The notes under the pieces are model-generated. The model ran no database searches, was not told the DNA's origin, and worked only from the letters and a program-made list of their open reading frames with translations. From the NCBI RefSeq assembly GCF_004330295.1, contig NZ_SJOJ01000014.1:62001-126000 (forward strand): a stretch of DNA of 64,000 nt, read 5' to 3'. The DNA comes from Rahnella victoriana (lineage in GTDB: Bacteria; Pseudomonadota; Gammaproteobacteria; Enterobacterales; Enterobacteriaceae). A program made the position numbers and the translations under genes. Shown here one piece after another: positions 54,807-64,000 of this stretch (position 1 is the first letter of the stretch; each line of letters opens with the position of its first letter).

Positions 54807-57800
54807 TTATTCGTGCGACGGCGGAGCCAGCACTTCACGGTTACCGTTATGGCCCGGCGTACTGACAATACCCTGCGCTTCCATTTGTTCAACGATGCGT
54901 GCCGCCCGGTTGTATCCGATACGGAACTGACGCTGAACGCCTGAAATGGACGCACGACGTTTATCAACCACGAACGCCACCGCCTGATCAAACAGCGGAT
55001 CAAGCTCTTCATCACCATCCAGACCTAAACCACCGCCCTCGCCATCTTCACCACCGGAAACAATGCTTTCGATGTATTTTGGACGGCCTCGCGCTTTCCA
55101 GTCCTGAACGACCGCATGCACTTCCTGATCGCGGACGAAGGCACCGTGAACACGCACCGGAATCGAGGAGTTAGGTGCCATATACAGCATATCCCCCATC
55201 CCCAGCAGCGATTCTGCGCCCCCCTGATCCAGAATGGTACGGGAGTCAATTTTACTCGACACGGTAAAGGCAATACGGGTCGGGATGTTGGCTTTAATCA
55301 GGCCGGTAATCACATCGACCGAAGGACGCTGCGTCGCCAGAACCAGGTGAATACCGGCTGCACGGGCTTTCTGGGCCAGACGCGCAATCAGCTCTTCCAC
55401 TTTTTTACCGACGGTCATCATCAGGTCGGCAAACTCATCGACCATCACCACGATAAACGGTTCTTTCTGCAGATACGGTGGTTCAGCCGCCATACCATCG
55501 CCCGGTTTCCAGAATGGATCAGGGATAGGGCGCCCCATCGCTTCCGCTTCCAGAACCCGTTCGTTGTAACCGGCAAGGTTACGTACGCCCAATGCCGACA
55601 TCAGCTTGTAGCGACGTTCCATTTCACCGACACACCAGCGCAGCGCATTGGCGGCGTCTTTCATATCGGTAACCACTTCGGTCAGGAGATGCGGGATGCC
55701 TTCATACACCGACAATTCAAGCATTTTCGGGTCGATCATGATGAAGCGCACATCTTCCGGTTTGGACTTGTACAGCATACTCAGGATCATGGCGTTAACG
55801 CCGACGGACTTACCGGAGCCGGTGGTACCGGCCACCAGCAGGTGAGGCATTTTCGCCAGATCGGCGATAACAGGTTCACCCGAAATATCTTTCCCCAACA
55901 CAATGGTCAGCGGCGACGTACTTTCTTTAAATTTCGCGCAGTCCAGCACTTCCCGCAGATACACGGTCTGGCGCTTCTTGTTCGGCAATTCCAGCCCGAC
56001 GTACGGTTTGCCCGGGATCACTTCGACAACACGTACCGCCACGGCAGACAGCGAACGCGCAAGGTCACGGGAAAGGTTAGAAATGCGCGCCGCTTTGACG
56101 CCCGGTGCCAGATCCAGTTCGAAACGCGTGATGACCGGCCCCGGCAATTTCCCGACGACATCCGCTTTAATGCGGTAATCGTTCAGACGCGCTTCGATCA
56201 GATTGCCCATCTGTTCCAGCGCGAACTCGTCTACAGGTTCCGCTTCCGCCGGCGGCGAAGTCAGCAAATCCAGTGACGGCAACGGCGTGGTCGGTTTCAC
56301 CAGCGGCTGCTCATTACGCATCAGGAACGGGTGGATCAGGCTGTCCATATCCGGCTGAGCCGATGGCGAAGACTGACGTGGCGCTTCATATTCCTGTGCG
56401 TGTTGCACGGGTTCAGAAACCGCACGCTGATAAGGCTGCTGAGCAAAGGTCGCAGGTTGCGGTTCTTCTTCCGCTTGTGCCGGCAAGGTAAACAACGGCT
56501 CAGAAGGCGTGTCATCCACCAGATCCGCCATCGGCGAGAAGCTGAATGCATCATGCTGGCTGAGTTTCATCGCGGCGGCGGCAAAATTATCAGCCGCCGC
56601 AGCAGGCAATTCTGTCTGCTGGTTTTGCGAATGATGATGTTGCACCACACCGCTTTGCGGCTCGACATCCTGCTGATAGCGGGCTTGCTCACGCGCAGCA
56701 AACGCATTGCGCAATTCGGCTTCCTGCAAGGCCGCTTCTGCATCCGGCTCATCTTCCGTCACAGCATCGCCATAACGTTCCTGCTGCTGAGCGGCAAACG
56801 CCTGCTGCAATGCGGCTTCCTGTCTCGCTTCTTCATCGGCTTGCGCCAGCGGATCGTTATGCCAGACATTTTCTTCCGCATCTTGCTGTGCGGCCGACTG
56901 CGCCTGTTCCTGCTGTTCTGCCATACGCTGAGATGGCAACTTGATGCCATAGGAAGCCAGCTCACGACGGGTAGGAATACGCACCGGGTTTGGACGCGGC
57001 AATTCAGGGCCGAAGCCTTTTTTCACCTGAGGATTTTCATCGCTCACGGCGCTGAACGCAGGCATAAACGTAGCGCCCGCAGAAGTCGCGGCCGACTGCC
57101 CTGCCTGCGCCAGCCCGGTGGCCAGTGCGGCGGTTGCAGCCACGCTGGCAGCCTGCGCAGCATCAGGAACGGCAGCACTGAAATCAAACGGTGAACGCGA
57201 ATGTTCCACCGCCGTTTGCCAGTTGCCGAGGCTCGGACCGTCTTCATCACGACGTTCAGCAGGTGCCGGAGACGGCGATTGCTGAACGGGTTGCGGATGA
57301 CGTGGCACCGGCGTTTCTTCCGGAATTTCAAAACTGTACAACGGTGGCGTTGCCGGAGCAGGGGCTGGCGGCGGAGCAATATTCGCGACCGGCGGCTCAG
57401 CGGCATAAGGATTGGCCGCCGGTGCAGGTTCGCCGACCGCCGGTGCAGGCTCAGCCACAGGGGCTGTGGCTGCAACAGCCGGAACCGCAGGTTCATTGAC
57501 GGAAGGAGCAGAAAACAGCACATCATCGTCGTCGGCTTGCGCGGAAGAAACCGCTGCCGTGGCGGTTGCCGCTGCTGCCACCGGTGCCACTTTCGCCACC
57601 GGTTGCTGTTCATCGTCTTCCAGTAACGGATCGTCCTGTTCGTCGTAATCATAATCATCATCACGACGGGAGCGGTTAGTCACAATGTTGGTCACGCCCA
57701 ACACCGCACCGCCAATTTTCTCGGCGATGGTCAGCCATGACCAGCCGGTAAATAAGGTCAGACCGGCGGCCCAGACGCACAGCAGCACCAGCGTAGCGCC

Positions 57801-58283
57801 GACATTGTTGAAGTACGGCGTCATCGCCGTGCTCAACAGACTGCCGATCACACCGCCCGACGCGAAGTAATACAGGTCGTCCACGTTGACGGCTGCAAGA
57901 CCACAAGACGTGACGATCAGCGCCAGCGTCCCGATGAGGCGCAGCGAAAGGGCAAAATAATCGACGAAATCCTGTTGATCTCGCTGACGGAAAGCCGCCC
58001 AGCAAAGACACAGGATAATAGGTGGGATCGCGTAACCAAATACGCCAAAAATGAAGAACAGCGTGTCGGCCATCCAGGCACCCACACCACCGCCCCAGTT
58101 ATGAATTGGCCCATGCCAGGCGGTCTGAGACCAGCTTGGATCCGACGGGTTAAAACTCACCAGTGCTGCCATCAAATAAGCAGCAAAAATCGCTACCACA
58201 ACCAGCAAAGCCTCCAGAAGACGGCGGCCATTGCTCAGTTTTTTCAGGGTAACTTCTTTATCTTCTGTATATTCCTGGCTCAA
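54807..58283 (-). CDS. ftsK: DNA translocase FtsK
   Basis: Septal DNA pump that clears the chromosome and activates XerCD at dif. A TTG start at 58283 is used: GGAGAG lies six bases upstream and the product begins [21 protein letters not shown] as in relatives; the frame runs 13 codons further. It is 1158 residues long against 1329 in E. coli; the Pro/Ala/Gln-rich linker (about 215-640) is the shortened part. Four or five N-terminal membrane helices; Walker [12 protein letters not shown] (about 820); Walker [14 protein letters not shown]; the C-terminal gamma winged helix ([19 protein letters not shown]) reads KOPS. Confidence 0.96.
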   Translation of the reverse strand: MSQEYTEDKEVTLKKLSNGRRLLEALLVVVAIFAAYLMAALVSFNPSDPSWSQTAWHGPIHNWGGGVGAWMADTLFFIFGVFGYAIPPIILCLCWAAFRQRDQQDFVDYFALSLRLIGTLALIVTSCGLAAVNVDDLYYFASGGVIGSLLSTAMTPYFNNVGATLVLLCVWAAGLTLFTGWSWLTIAEKIGGAVLGVTNIVTNRSRRDDDYDYDEQDDPLLEDDEQQPVAKVAPVAAAATATAAVSSAQADDDDVLFSAPSVNEPAVPAVAATAPVAEPAPAVGEPAPAANPYAAEPPVANIAPPPAPAPATPPLYSFEIPEETPVPRHPQPVQQSPSPAPAERRDEDGPSLGNWQTAVEHSRSPFDFSAAVPDAAQAASVAATAALATGLAQAGQSAATSAGATFMPAFSAVSDENPQVKKGFGPELPRPNPVRIPTRRELASYGIKLPSQRMAEQQEQAQSAAQQDAEENVWHNDPLAQADEEARQEAALQQAFAAQQQERYGDAVTEDEPDAEAALQEAELRNAFAAREQARYQQDVEPQSGVVQHHHSQNQQTELPAAAADNFAAAAMKLSQHDAFSFSPMADLVDDTPSEPLFTLPAQAEEEPQPATFAQQPYQRAVSEPVQHAQEYEAPRQSSPSAQPDMDSLIHPFLMRNEQPLVKPTTPLPSLDLLTSPPAEAEPVDEFALEQMGNLIEARLNDYRIKADVVGKLPGPVITRFELDLAPGVKAARISNLSRDLARSLSAVAVRVVEVIPGKPYVGLELPNKKRQTVYLREVLDCAKFKESTSPLTIVLGKDISGEPVIADLAKMPHLLVAGTTGSGKSVGVNAMILSMLYKSKPEDVRFIMIDPKMLELSVYEGIPHLLTEVVTDMKDAANALRWCVGEMERRYKLMSALGVRNLAGYNERVLEAEAMGRPIPDPFWKPGDGMAAEPPYLQKEPFIVVMVDEFADLMMTVGKKVEELIARLAQKARAAGIHLVLATQRPSVDVITGLIKANIPTRIAFTVSSKIDSRTILDQGGAESLLGMGDMLYMAPNSSIPVRVHGAFVRDQEVHAVVQDWKARGRPKYIESIVSGGEDGEGGGLGLDGDEELDPLFDQAVAFVVDKRRASISGVQRQFRIGYNRAARIVEQMEAQGIVSTPGHNGNREVLAPPSHE

Positions 58284-58317
58284 GAAAGGCTCTCCAGGTT
58301 CCTGTGAACTGAGAAAA

Positions 58318-58351
58318 AGCAACAGCGCCGAGAGTTGACCCCGGCGCCATA
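58318..58351 (-). terminator. Possible terminator after lrp
   Basis: GCGCCG/CGGCGC stem around an 11-base loop; the minus strand continues TGTTGCTTTTTC. It overlaps the start of the ftsK region, so leakage into ftsK is possible. Confidence 0.45.
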
Positions 58352-58405
58352 GCTGTATAGATACACAGGAGTGTAGCTAAAATGACAAGGTTTTGCACCT
58401 GACAA

Positions 58406-58900
58406 TTACCGGGTCTTAATGACCAGGCGATTTGTCTGTTTCACTTCTTCCATCACCACGTAGGTGCGGGTGTCGTTAACGCCCGGAAGACGAAGTAAAG
58501 TCTCACCTAACAGCTTACGGTAAGCAGACATATCAGGTACGCGGGTTTTCAACAGGTAGTCGAAATCCCCTGAAACCAAATGACACTCCTGAATATCTTC
58601 GAGTTTTTGCACTGCCGCATTGAACTGCTCAAATACATCCGGGGCACCGCGGTTGAGGGTAATCTCAACAAATACCAGCAACGATGCATCCAGATAATGC
58701 GGGTTGAGCAATGCGGTATAACCATTGATGAAGCCCTGACGTTCGAGACGACGAACGCGCTCCAGACATGGAGTCGGAGATAATCCCACACGTTTGGAAA
58801 GCTCGACGTTTGAAATCCGGCCATCCTTTTGCAATTCGTTGAGGATGTTACGGTCAATACGGTCGAGATCTTTTCCCGGACGTTTTTTGTTGTCTACCAT
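58406..58900 (-). CDS. lrp: Leucine-responsive regulatory protein Lrp
   Basis: Global feast/famine regulator controlling amino-acid metabolism and many operons. It has 164 residues, as in E. coli, starting MVDNKKRPGKDLDRIDRN; the open frame upstream (25 codons) is not used. The HTH is GRISNVELSKRVGLSPTPCLERVRRL (in part) and the RAM effector domain follows (LLVFVEITLNRGAPDVF, HLVSGDFDYLLKTR). Nearly identical to the E. coli protein over most of its length. Confidence 0.99.
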   Translation of the reverse strand: MVDNKKRPGKDLDRIDRNILNELQKDGRISNVELSKRVGLSPTPCLERVRRLERQGFINGYTALLNPHYLDASLLVFVEITLNRGAPDVFEQFNAAVQKLEDIQECHLVSGDFDYLLKTRVPDMSAYRKLLGETLLRLPGVNDTRTYVVMEEVKQTNRLVIKTR

Positions 58901-60602
<1,702 letters not shown>

Positions 60603-60625
60603 GTATCTCCCCTTCTGTTTGCCCT

Positions 60626-60658
60626 TAAAAAGAGGCGGCGTAATTGCCGCCTTTTTCA
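60626..60658 (+). terminator. Terminator after trxB
   Basis: GGCGGC/GCCGCC core stem extended by AAA/TTT, with a GTAATT loop and a T5 tail. Confidence 0.88.
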
Positions 60659-60731
60659 TATTTTCAGTTTGCGGTCTGAGCATGTAACATAAGCGCCCTC
60701 CCATCCGGATTGCTGCACAGACTGAAGCCTG

Positions 60732-62498
60732 ATGAACAAAACACGACAACAAGAACTTATCCGCTGGTTAAAACAACAAAGTTCCCGCGCCAAAGGCTGG
60801 ATCCGTCTGTCTATGATGCTGGGTTTACTTTCCGGCCTGCTGATTCTGGCTCAGGCCTGGCTGATGGCCGGATTACTGCACAGCCTGATCATCGAACACA
60901 CCTCCCGTGATGCCCTGCTGCAAAGCTTCCTGTTAATGGCGCTGACCTTTGTGCTGCGTGCCGTCGTGACCTGGCTGCGGGAACAGGTGGGCTTTATTTG
61001 CGGACGCATTATCCGCCAGGAAATGCGCAAACTGGTGCTGGATCGTCTGGAAAAACTGGGGCCTGCATGGATCCGGGGCAAACCGGCGGGCAGCTGGGCC
61101 AGCATCATTCTTGAACAAATCGAAGATATGCAGGATTACTATTCCCGCTATCTGCCGCAGATTGCGCTGGCGGGCATTATTCCGCTGCTGATCCTGGTCA
61201 GCGTCTTCCCGATCAACTGGGCTGCCGGTCTGATTTTGCTGGTGACCGCTCCGCTGATCCCGCTGTTTATGGCGCTGGTCGGGATGGGTGCCGCGGATGC
61301 CAACCGTCGTAACTTTGTGGCGCTGGCGCGTCTCAGCGGCAATTTCCTCGACAGCCTGCGCGGTCTCGATACGCTTCGTCTTTTCCATCGCGGTACTGCG
61401 GAAATCGACCAGATTACACGTTCCACTGAACATTTCCGCGCCCGCACGATGGATGTCCTGCGTCTGGCGTTTTTATCTTCCGCCGTGCTGGAGTTCTTCG
61501 CATCTATCTCCATTGCGGTAGTCGCGGTGTATTTCGGTTTCTCTTATCTCGGCGAACTGAATTTTGGCAGCTACGGTACCCCTGTGACGTTGTTTGCCGG
61601 TTTTCTGGTGCTGATACTGGCTCCTGAGTTTTTCCAGCCTCTGCGCGATCTGGGCGCGTTTTATCACGCTAAAGCGCAGGCGGTCGGCGCCGCAGAAAGC
61701 CTGGTCACGTTCCTGAGTGCCGAAACTGCCGATATGGGCGAAGGTGAACAGCACTGGCCTGCCGGAAAGGCGGTGGAACTGCAAGCCCGCGACCTGATTA
61801 TTCAGTCGCCGCAGGGCAAAACACTGGCCGGTCCGTTAACGTTTGATGTGCAGACCGGACAACGTATCGCGATTGTCGGCCTGAGCGGTGCGGGAAAAAG
61901 CTCTCTGCTCAACGCCCTGCTCGGCTTCCTGCCTTATCAGGGTTCTCTCACCGCCAGCGGCACAGATCTGAAATCATTGCGCAATAACGAATGGCGAAAG
62001 CAACTGAGCTGGGTCGGTCAGAACCCGCATCTGCCCGAACAAACCCTGCGCGCCAATATTCTGCTGAATCAGCCGGATGTCAGTGAGGAACAACTTCAGT
62101 CCGCCATCGACCGCGCCTATGTGAATGAATTTCTGCCGCTGTTACCACAGGGGCTGGAAACGGAAGTCGGCGACAGCGCCGCACGGTTATCCATCGGTCA
62201 GGCGCAACGCGTCGCCGTTGCCCGTGCCCTGCTCTCGCCGTGCAGTCTGTTACTGCTCGATGAGCCTACCGCCAGCCTTGATGCTCACAGCGAAAAACGC
62301 GTGATGAGCGCGCTGAATGAAGCCTCAAAAGCACAGACTTCGTTGCTGGTGACGCATCAGCTGGAAGATACGCGGGACTACGACGAAATCTGGGTGATGG
62401 ATAAGGGGCTGATCGCTGAGCGTGGCACATTTGCGCAACTGGTGGCTCAGAACGGGTTATTCACCAGCCTGCTTTCCCAGCGGAATAAGGAGCTGTAA
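60732..62498 (+). CDS. cydD: Glutathione/cysteine exporter subunit CydD
   Basis: Half of the CydDC heterodimeric ABC exporter that sends thiols to the periplasm and is needed for cytochrome bd maturation. It has 588 residues, as in E. coli. Six membrane helices; Walker A GLSGAGKSS (about 383-391); signature LSIGQAQRVAVARA, with LSIGQ in place of LSGGQ; Walker B LLLLDEPTASLD; H-loop THQLE. It is followed two bases later by cydC. Confidence 0.98.
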   Translation: MNKTRQQELIRWLKQQSSRAKGWIRLSMMLGLLSGLLILAQAWLMAGLLHSLIIEHTSRDALLQSFLLMALTFVLRAVVTWLREQVGFICGRIIRQEMRKLVLDRLEKLGPAWIRGKPAGSWASIILEQIEDMQDYYSRYLPQIALAGIIPLLILVSVFPINWAAGLILLVTAPLIPLFMALVGMGAADANRRNFVALARLSGNFLDSLRGLDTLRLFHRGTAEIDQITRSTEHFRARTMDVLRLAFLSSAVLEFFASISIAVVAVYFGFSYLGELNFGSYGTPVTLFAGFLVLILAPEFFQPLRDLGAFYHAKAQAVGAAESLVTFLSAETADMGEGEQHWPAGKAVELQARDLIIQSPQGKTLAGPLTFDVQTGQRIAIVGLSGAGKSSLLNALLGFLPYQGSLTASGTDLKSLRNNEWRKQLSWVGQNPHLPEQTLRANILLNQPDVSEEQLQSAIDRAYVNEFLPLLPQGLETEVGDSAARLSIGQAQRVAVARALLSPCSLLLLDEPTASLDAHSEKRVMSALNEASKAQTSLLVTHQLEDTRDYDEIWVMDKGLIAERGTFAQLVAQNGLFTSLLSQRNKEL

Positions 62499-62500
62499 TC

Positions 62501-64000
62501 ATGAAAACGCTTTTGCCTTATCTCGCCCTGTACCGCCGCCACTGGTTCCGTCTCTCACTGGGCGTCATTCTGGCCATCGTCACCTTGATGGCGAGCATCG
62601 GCCTGCTGACACTTTCCGGCTGGTTCCTGGCGGCCTCTGCCGTGGCCGGTATCGCCGGTTTATACAGTTTCAACTACATGCTGCCCGCTGCCGGTGTGCG
62701 CGGCGCGGCGATTTTCCGTACCGCAGGCCGTTACGCCGAGCGTCTGGTCAGCCACGATGCAACATTCCGCGTGCTGGCACATTTGCGGGTCTTCACGTTC
62801 ACCAAAATCATGCCGCTGTCGCCGGGGGGCATTGCACGTTTCCGTCAGGCGGATCTGCTAAACCGTCTGGTTGCCGACGTCGATACGCTGGATCACTTGT
62901 ATCTGCGGGTTATTTCTCCGCTGGTCAGTGCGCTGGTGGTGATCCTTCTGGTGACGTTTGGCCTGAGTTTCCTGGATGTCACCCTCGCCCTGACGCTGGG
63001 CGCCATCATGCTGGTACTGATGCTGCTTCTGCCGGTGATTTTCTACCGCGCCGGAAAACCGGCAGGTCGTGAACTGACGACGCTGCGCAGCGATTACCGG
63101 ATGCAACTGACATCCTGGCTGCAAGGCCAGTCTGAGCTGGTGGTGTTCGGCGCTCAGCCACGCTTTCGCCAGCAACTCGACGATATCGAACGGCGCTGGA
63201 TGCTGCGTCAGCAGCAGCAGGCCAAACTGACCGGTTTGTCGCAGGCGATGGTGATTGCCGCGGCGGGTCTGACCGTTACGCTGATGCTGTGGCTGTCCGC
63301 CGGGGGGATCAGCCAGTTCCCGCAACCGGGTGCGCTTATCGCTTTATTCGTCTTCACCCCGCTGGCTGCCTTTGAAGCACTGGGGCCGGTAGCCGCCGCC
63401 TTCCAGCATCTCGGGCAGGTTATCGCTTCTGCTCAGCGCGTCAGTCAGATCATCGACCAGCCCGCCGATGTGACGTTCCCGTCTCAGGGACCGGTGGCCG
63501 GTGAGCAGGTCAGCCTGTCGCTGAAAAAGGTGAATTTCACCTATCCGGGGCAGCCTTTGCCTGTGCTGAAAGACATTAATCTGGAGGTCCGTGCCGGTGA
63601 ACATATCGCCCTGCTCGGTCAGACCGGTTGTGGCAAATCCACCCTGCTGCAACTGCTGACCCGGGGCTGGGATATCAGCAACGGTGCGCTGGAAATCAAT
63701 GGCCATCCGGTGGCGGATTACGATGAAGCCACGCTGCGTAAGATGATCACCGTCGTCAGCCAGCGCGCGCATGTGTTTAACACCACGTTGCGGGAAAACC
63801 TGCGCATGGCCTCGCCGCACAGCAGCGATGAACAGCTGGCGCAGGCATTACGGGACGTTGATTTGCATGTGCTGTTAGAAAACGAAGGGCTGAATGCCTG
63901 GCTCGGTGAAGGCGGACGTCAGCTTTCCGGCGGCGAGCAACGCCGTATCGGGCTGGCGCGTGCGTTATTACATGATGCGCCGCTGTGGTTGCTTGATGAG
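62501..64000 (+). CDS. cydC: Glutathione/cysteine exporter subunit CydC (3' end outside window)
   Basis: Partner of CydD. The first 500 residues are visible of about 573. Start MKTLLPYLALYRRHWF. Six membrane helices, then Walker A GQTGCGKST (about 372-380), signature LSGGEQRRIG (about 475) and Walker B LWLLDE at the window edge. The frame is open at the last base, so the gene is cut by the window, not broken. Confidence 0.98.
   Translation, partial: MKTLLPYLALYRRHWFRLSLGVILAIVTLMASIGLLTLSGWFLAASAVAGIAGLYSFNYMLPAAGVRGAAIFRTAGRYAERLVSHDATFRVLAHLRVFTFTKIMPLSPGGIARFRQADLLNRLVADVDTLDHLYLRVISPLVSALVVILLVTFGLSFLDVTLALTLGAIMLVLMLLLPVIFYRAGKPAGRELTTLRSDYRMQLTSWLQGQSELVVFGAQPRFRQQLDDIERRWMLRQQQQAKLTGLSQAMVIAAAGLTVTLMLWLSAGGISQFPQPGALIALFVFTPLAAFEALGPVAAAFQHLGQVIASAQRVSQIIDQPADVTFPSQGPVAGEQVSLSLKKVNFTYPGQPLPVLKDINLEVRAGEHIALLGQTGCGKSTLLQLLTRGWDISNGALEINGHPVADYDEATLRKMITVVSQRAHVFNTTLRENLRMASPHSSDEQLAQALRDVDLHVLLENEGLNAWLGEGGRQLSGGEQRRIGLARALLHDAPLWLLDE

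Noticed and set aside
55116-57194. Long + strand open frames opposite ftsK (55116-56276, 56331-57194)
   Set aside because: Shadows of the high-GC third-position pattern of ftsK; no recognisable domain and no promoter or ribosome site.

Overview
The window is a 64 kb piece of an enterobacterial chromosome (order Enterobacterales). Protein lengths, start sites and gene order follow E. coli K-12 between pncB and cydC closely, but reversed relative to the usual E. coli numbering. Several details (two cold-shock genes between ycaQ and lpxK, the FtsK N-terminus, a mixed dms locus, an ERIC repeat) point to a Yersiniaceae-like genus such as Rahnella, Serratia or a relative. The exact genus is an inference. 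No rRNA, tRNA, CRISPR array, prophage or insertion sequence was seen.

Layout. 1-6.9 kb, + strand: the end of an MFS transporter, then pncB (NAD salvage), asnS, an OmpF-type porin with a conserved leader, and aspC. 6.9-17.8 kb, - strand: gloC, ycbK, ldtD (cell-wall L,D-transpeptidase), and the cmoM-mukF-mukE-mukB condensin operon. elyC (+) and ycbJ (-) meet tail to tail. 19.8-34.3 kb, - strand: kdsB-ycaR, ycaQ, two csp genes, then an envelope and translation block (lpxK, msbA, comEC, ihfB, rpsA, cmk, aroA, serC). ycaP (-) and ycaO (+) diverge. 37.6-41.8 kb, + strand: the anaerobic formate system focA-pflB-pflA behind an FNR-type promoter. 42.0-51.1 kb, - strand: ycaD and a six-gene DMSO/S-oxide reductase-type operon (two catalytic subunits, B, C, the DmsD chaperone and a NapF-like ferredoxin). 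51.2-58.9 kb, - strand: serS, rarA, lolA, ftsK, lrp. 59.6-64.0 kb, + strand: trxB, cydD and the first 500 codons of cydC.

How the genes work together. The right half is rich in anaerobic and redox functions: pyruvate formate-lyase and its activase, the formate channel, molybdoenzyme respiration, and the CydDC/TrxB thiol and cytochrome bd maturation genes. Two promoters, upstream of focA and of the dms operon, carry FNR-like sites at nearly the same distance from a TAGTAT -10 box. The left and middle parts hold housekeeping functions: chromosome organisation (mukBEF, ihfB, ftsK), LPS synthesis and export (kdsB, lpxK, msbA), translation (asnS, rpsA, serS, ycaO, cmoM) and serine/aromatic synthesis (serC-aroA).

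The least explained item is a tiny + strand transcription unit at about 20.97-21.16 kb, between ycaR and ycaQ. It has a promoter-like pair, a perfect CRP-type palindrome over the expected start site, a 16-codon ORF and a terminator-like hairpin. Other points of interest are the mixed DmsA/YnfEF-type operon, a cold-shock protein with a broken RNP2 motif, two hairpins between pflB and pflA, and a comEC start that may be AUC.
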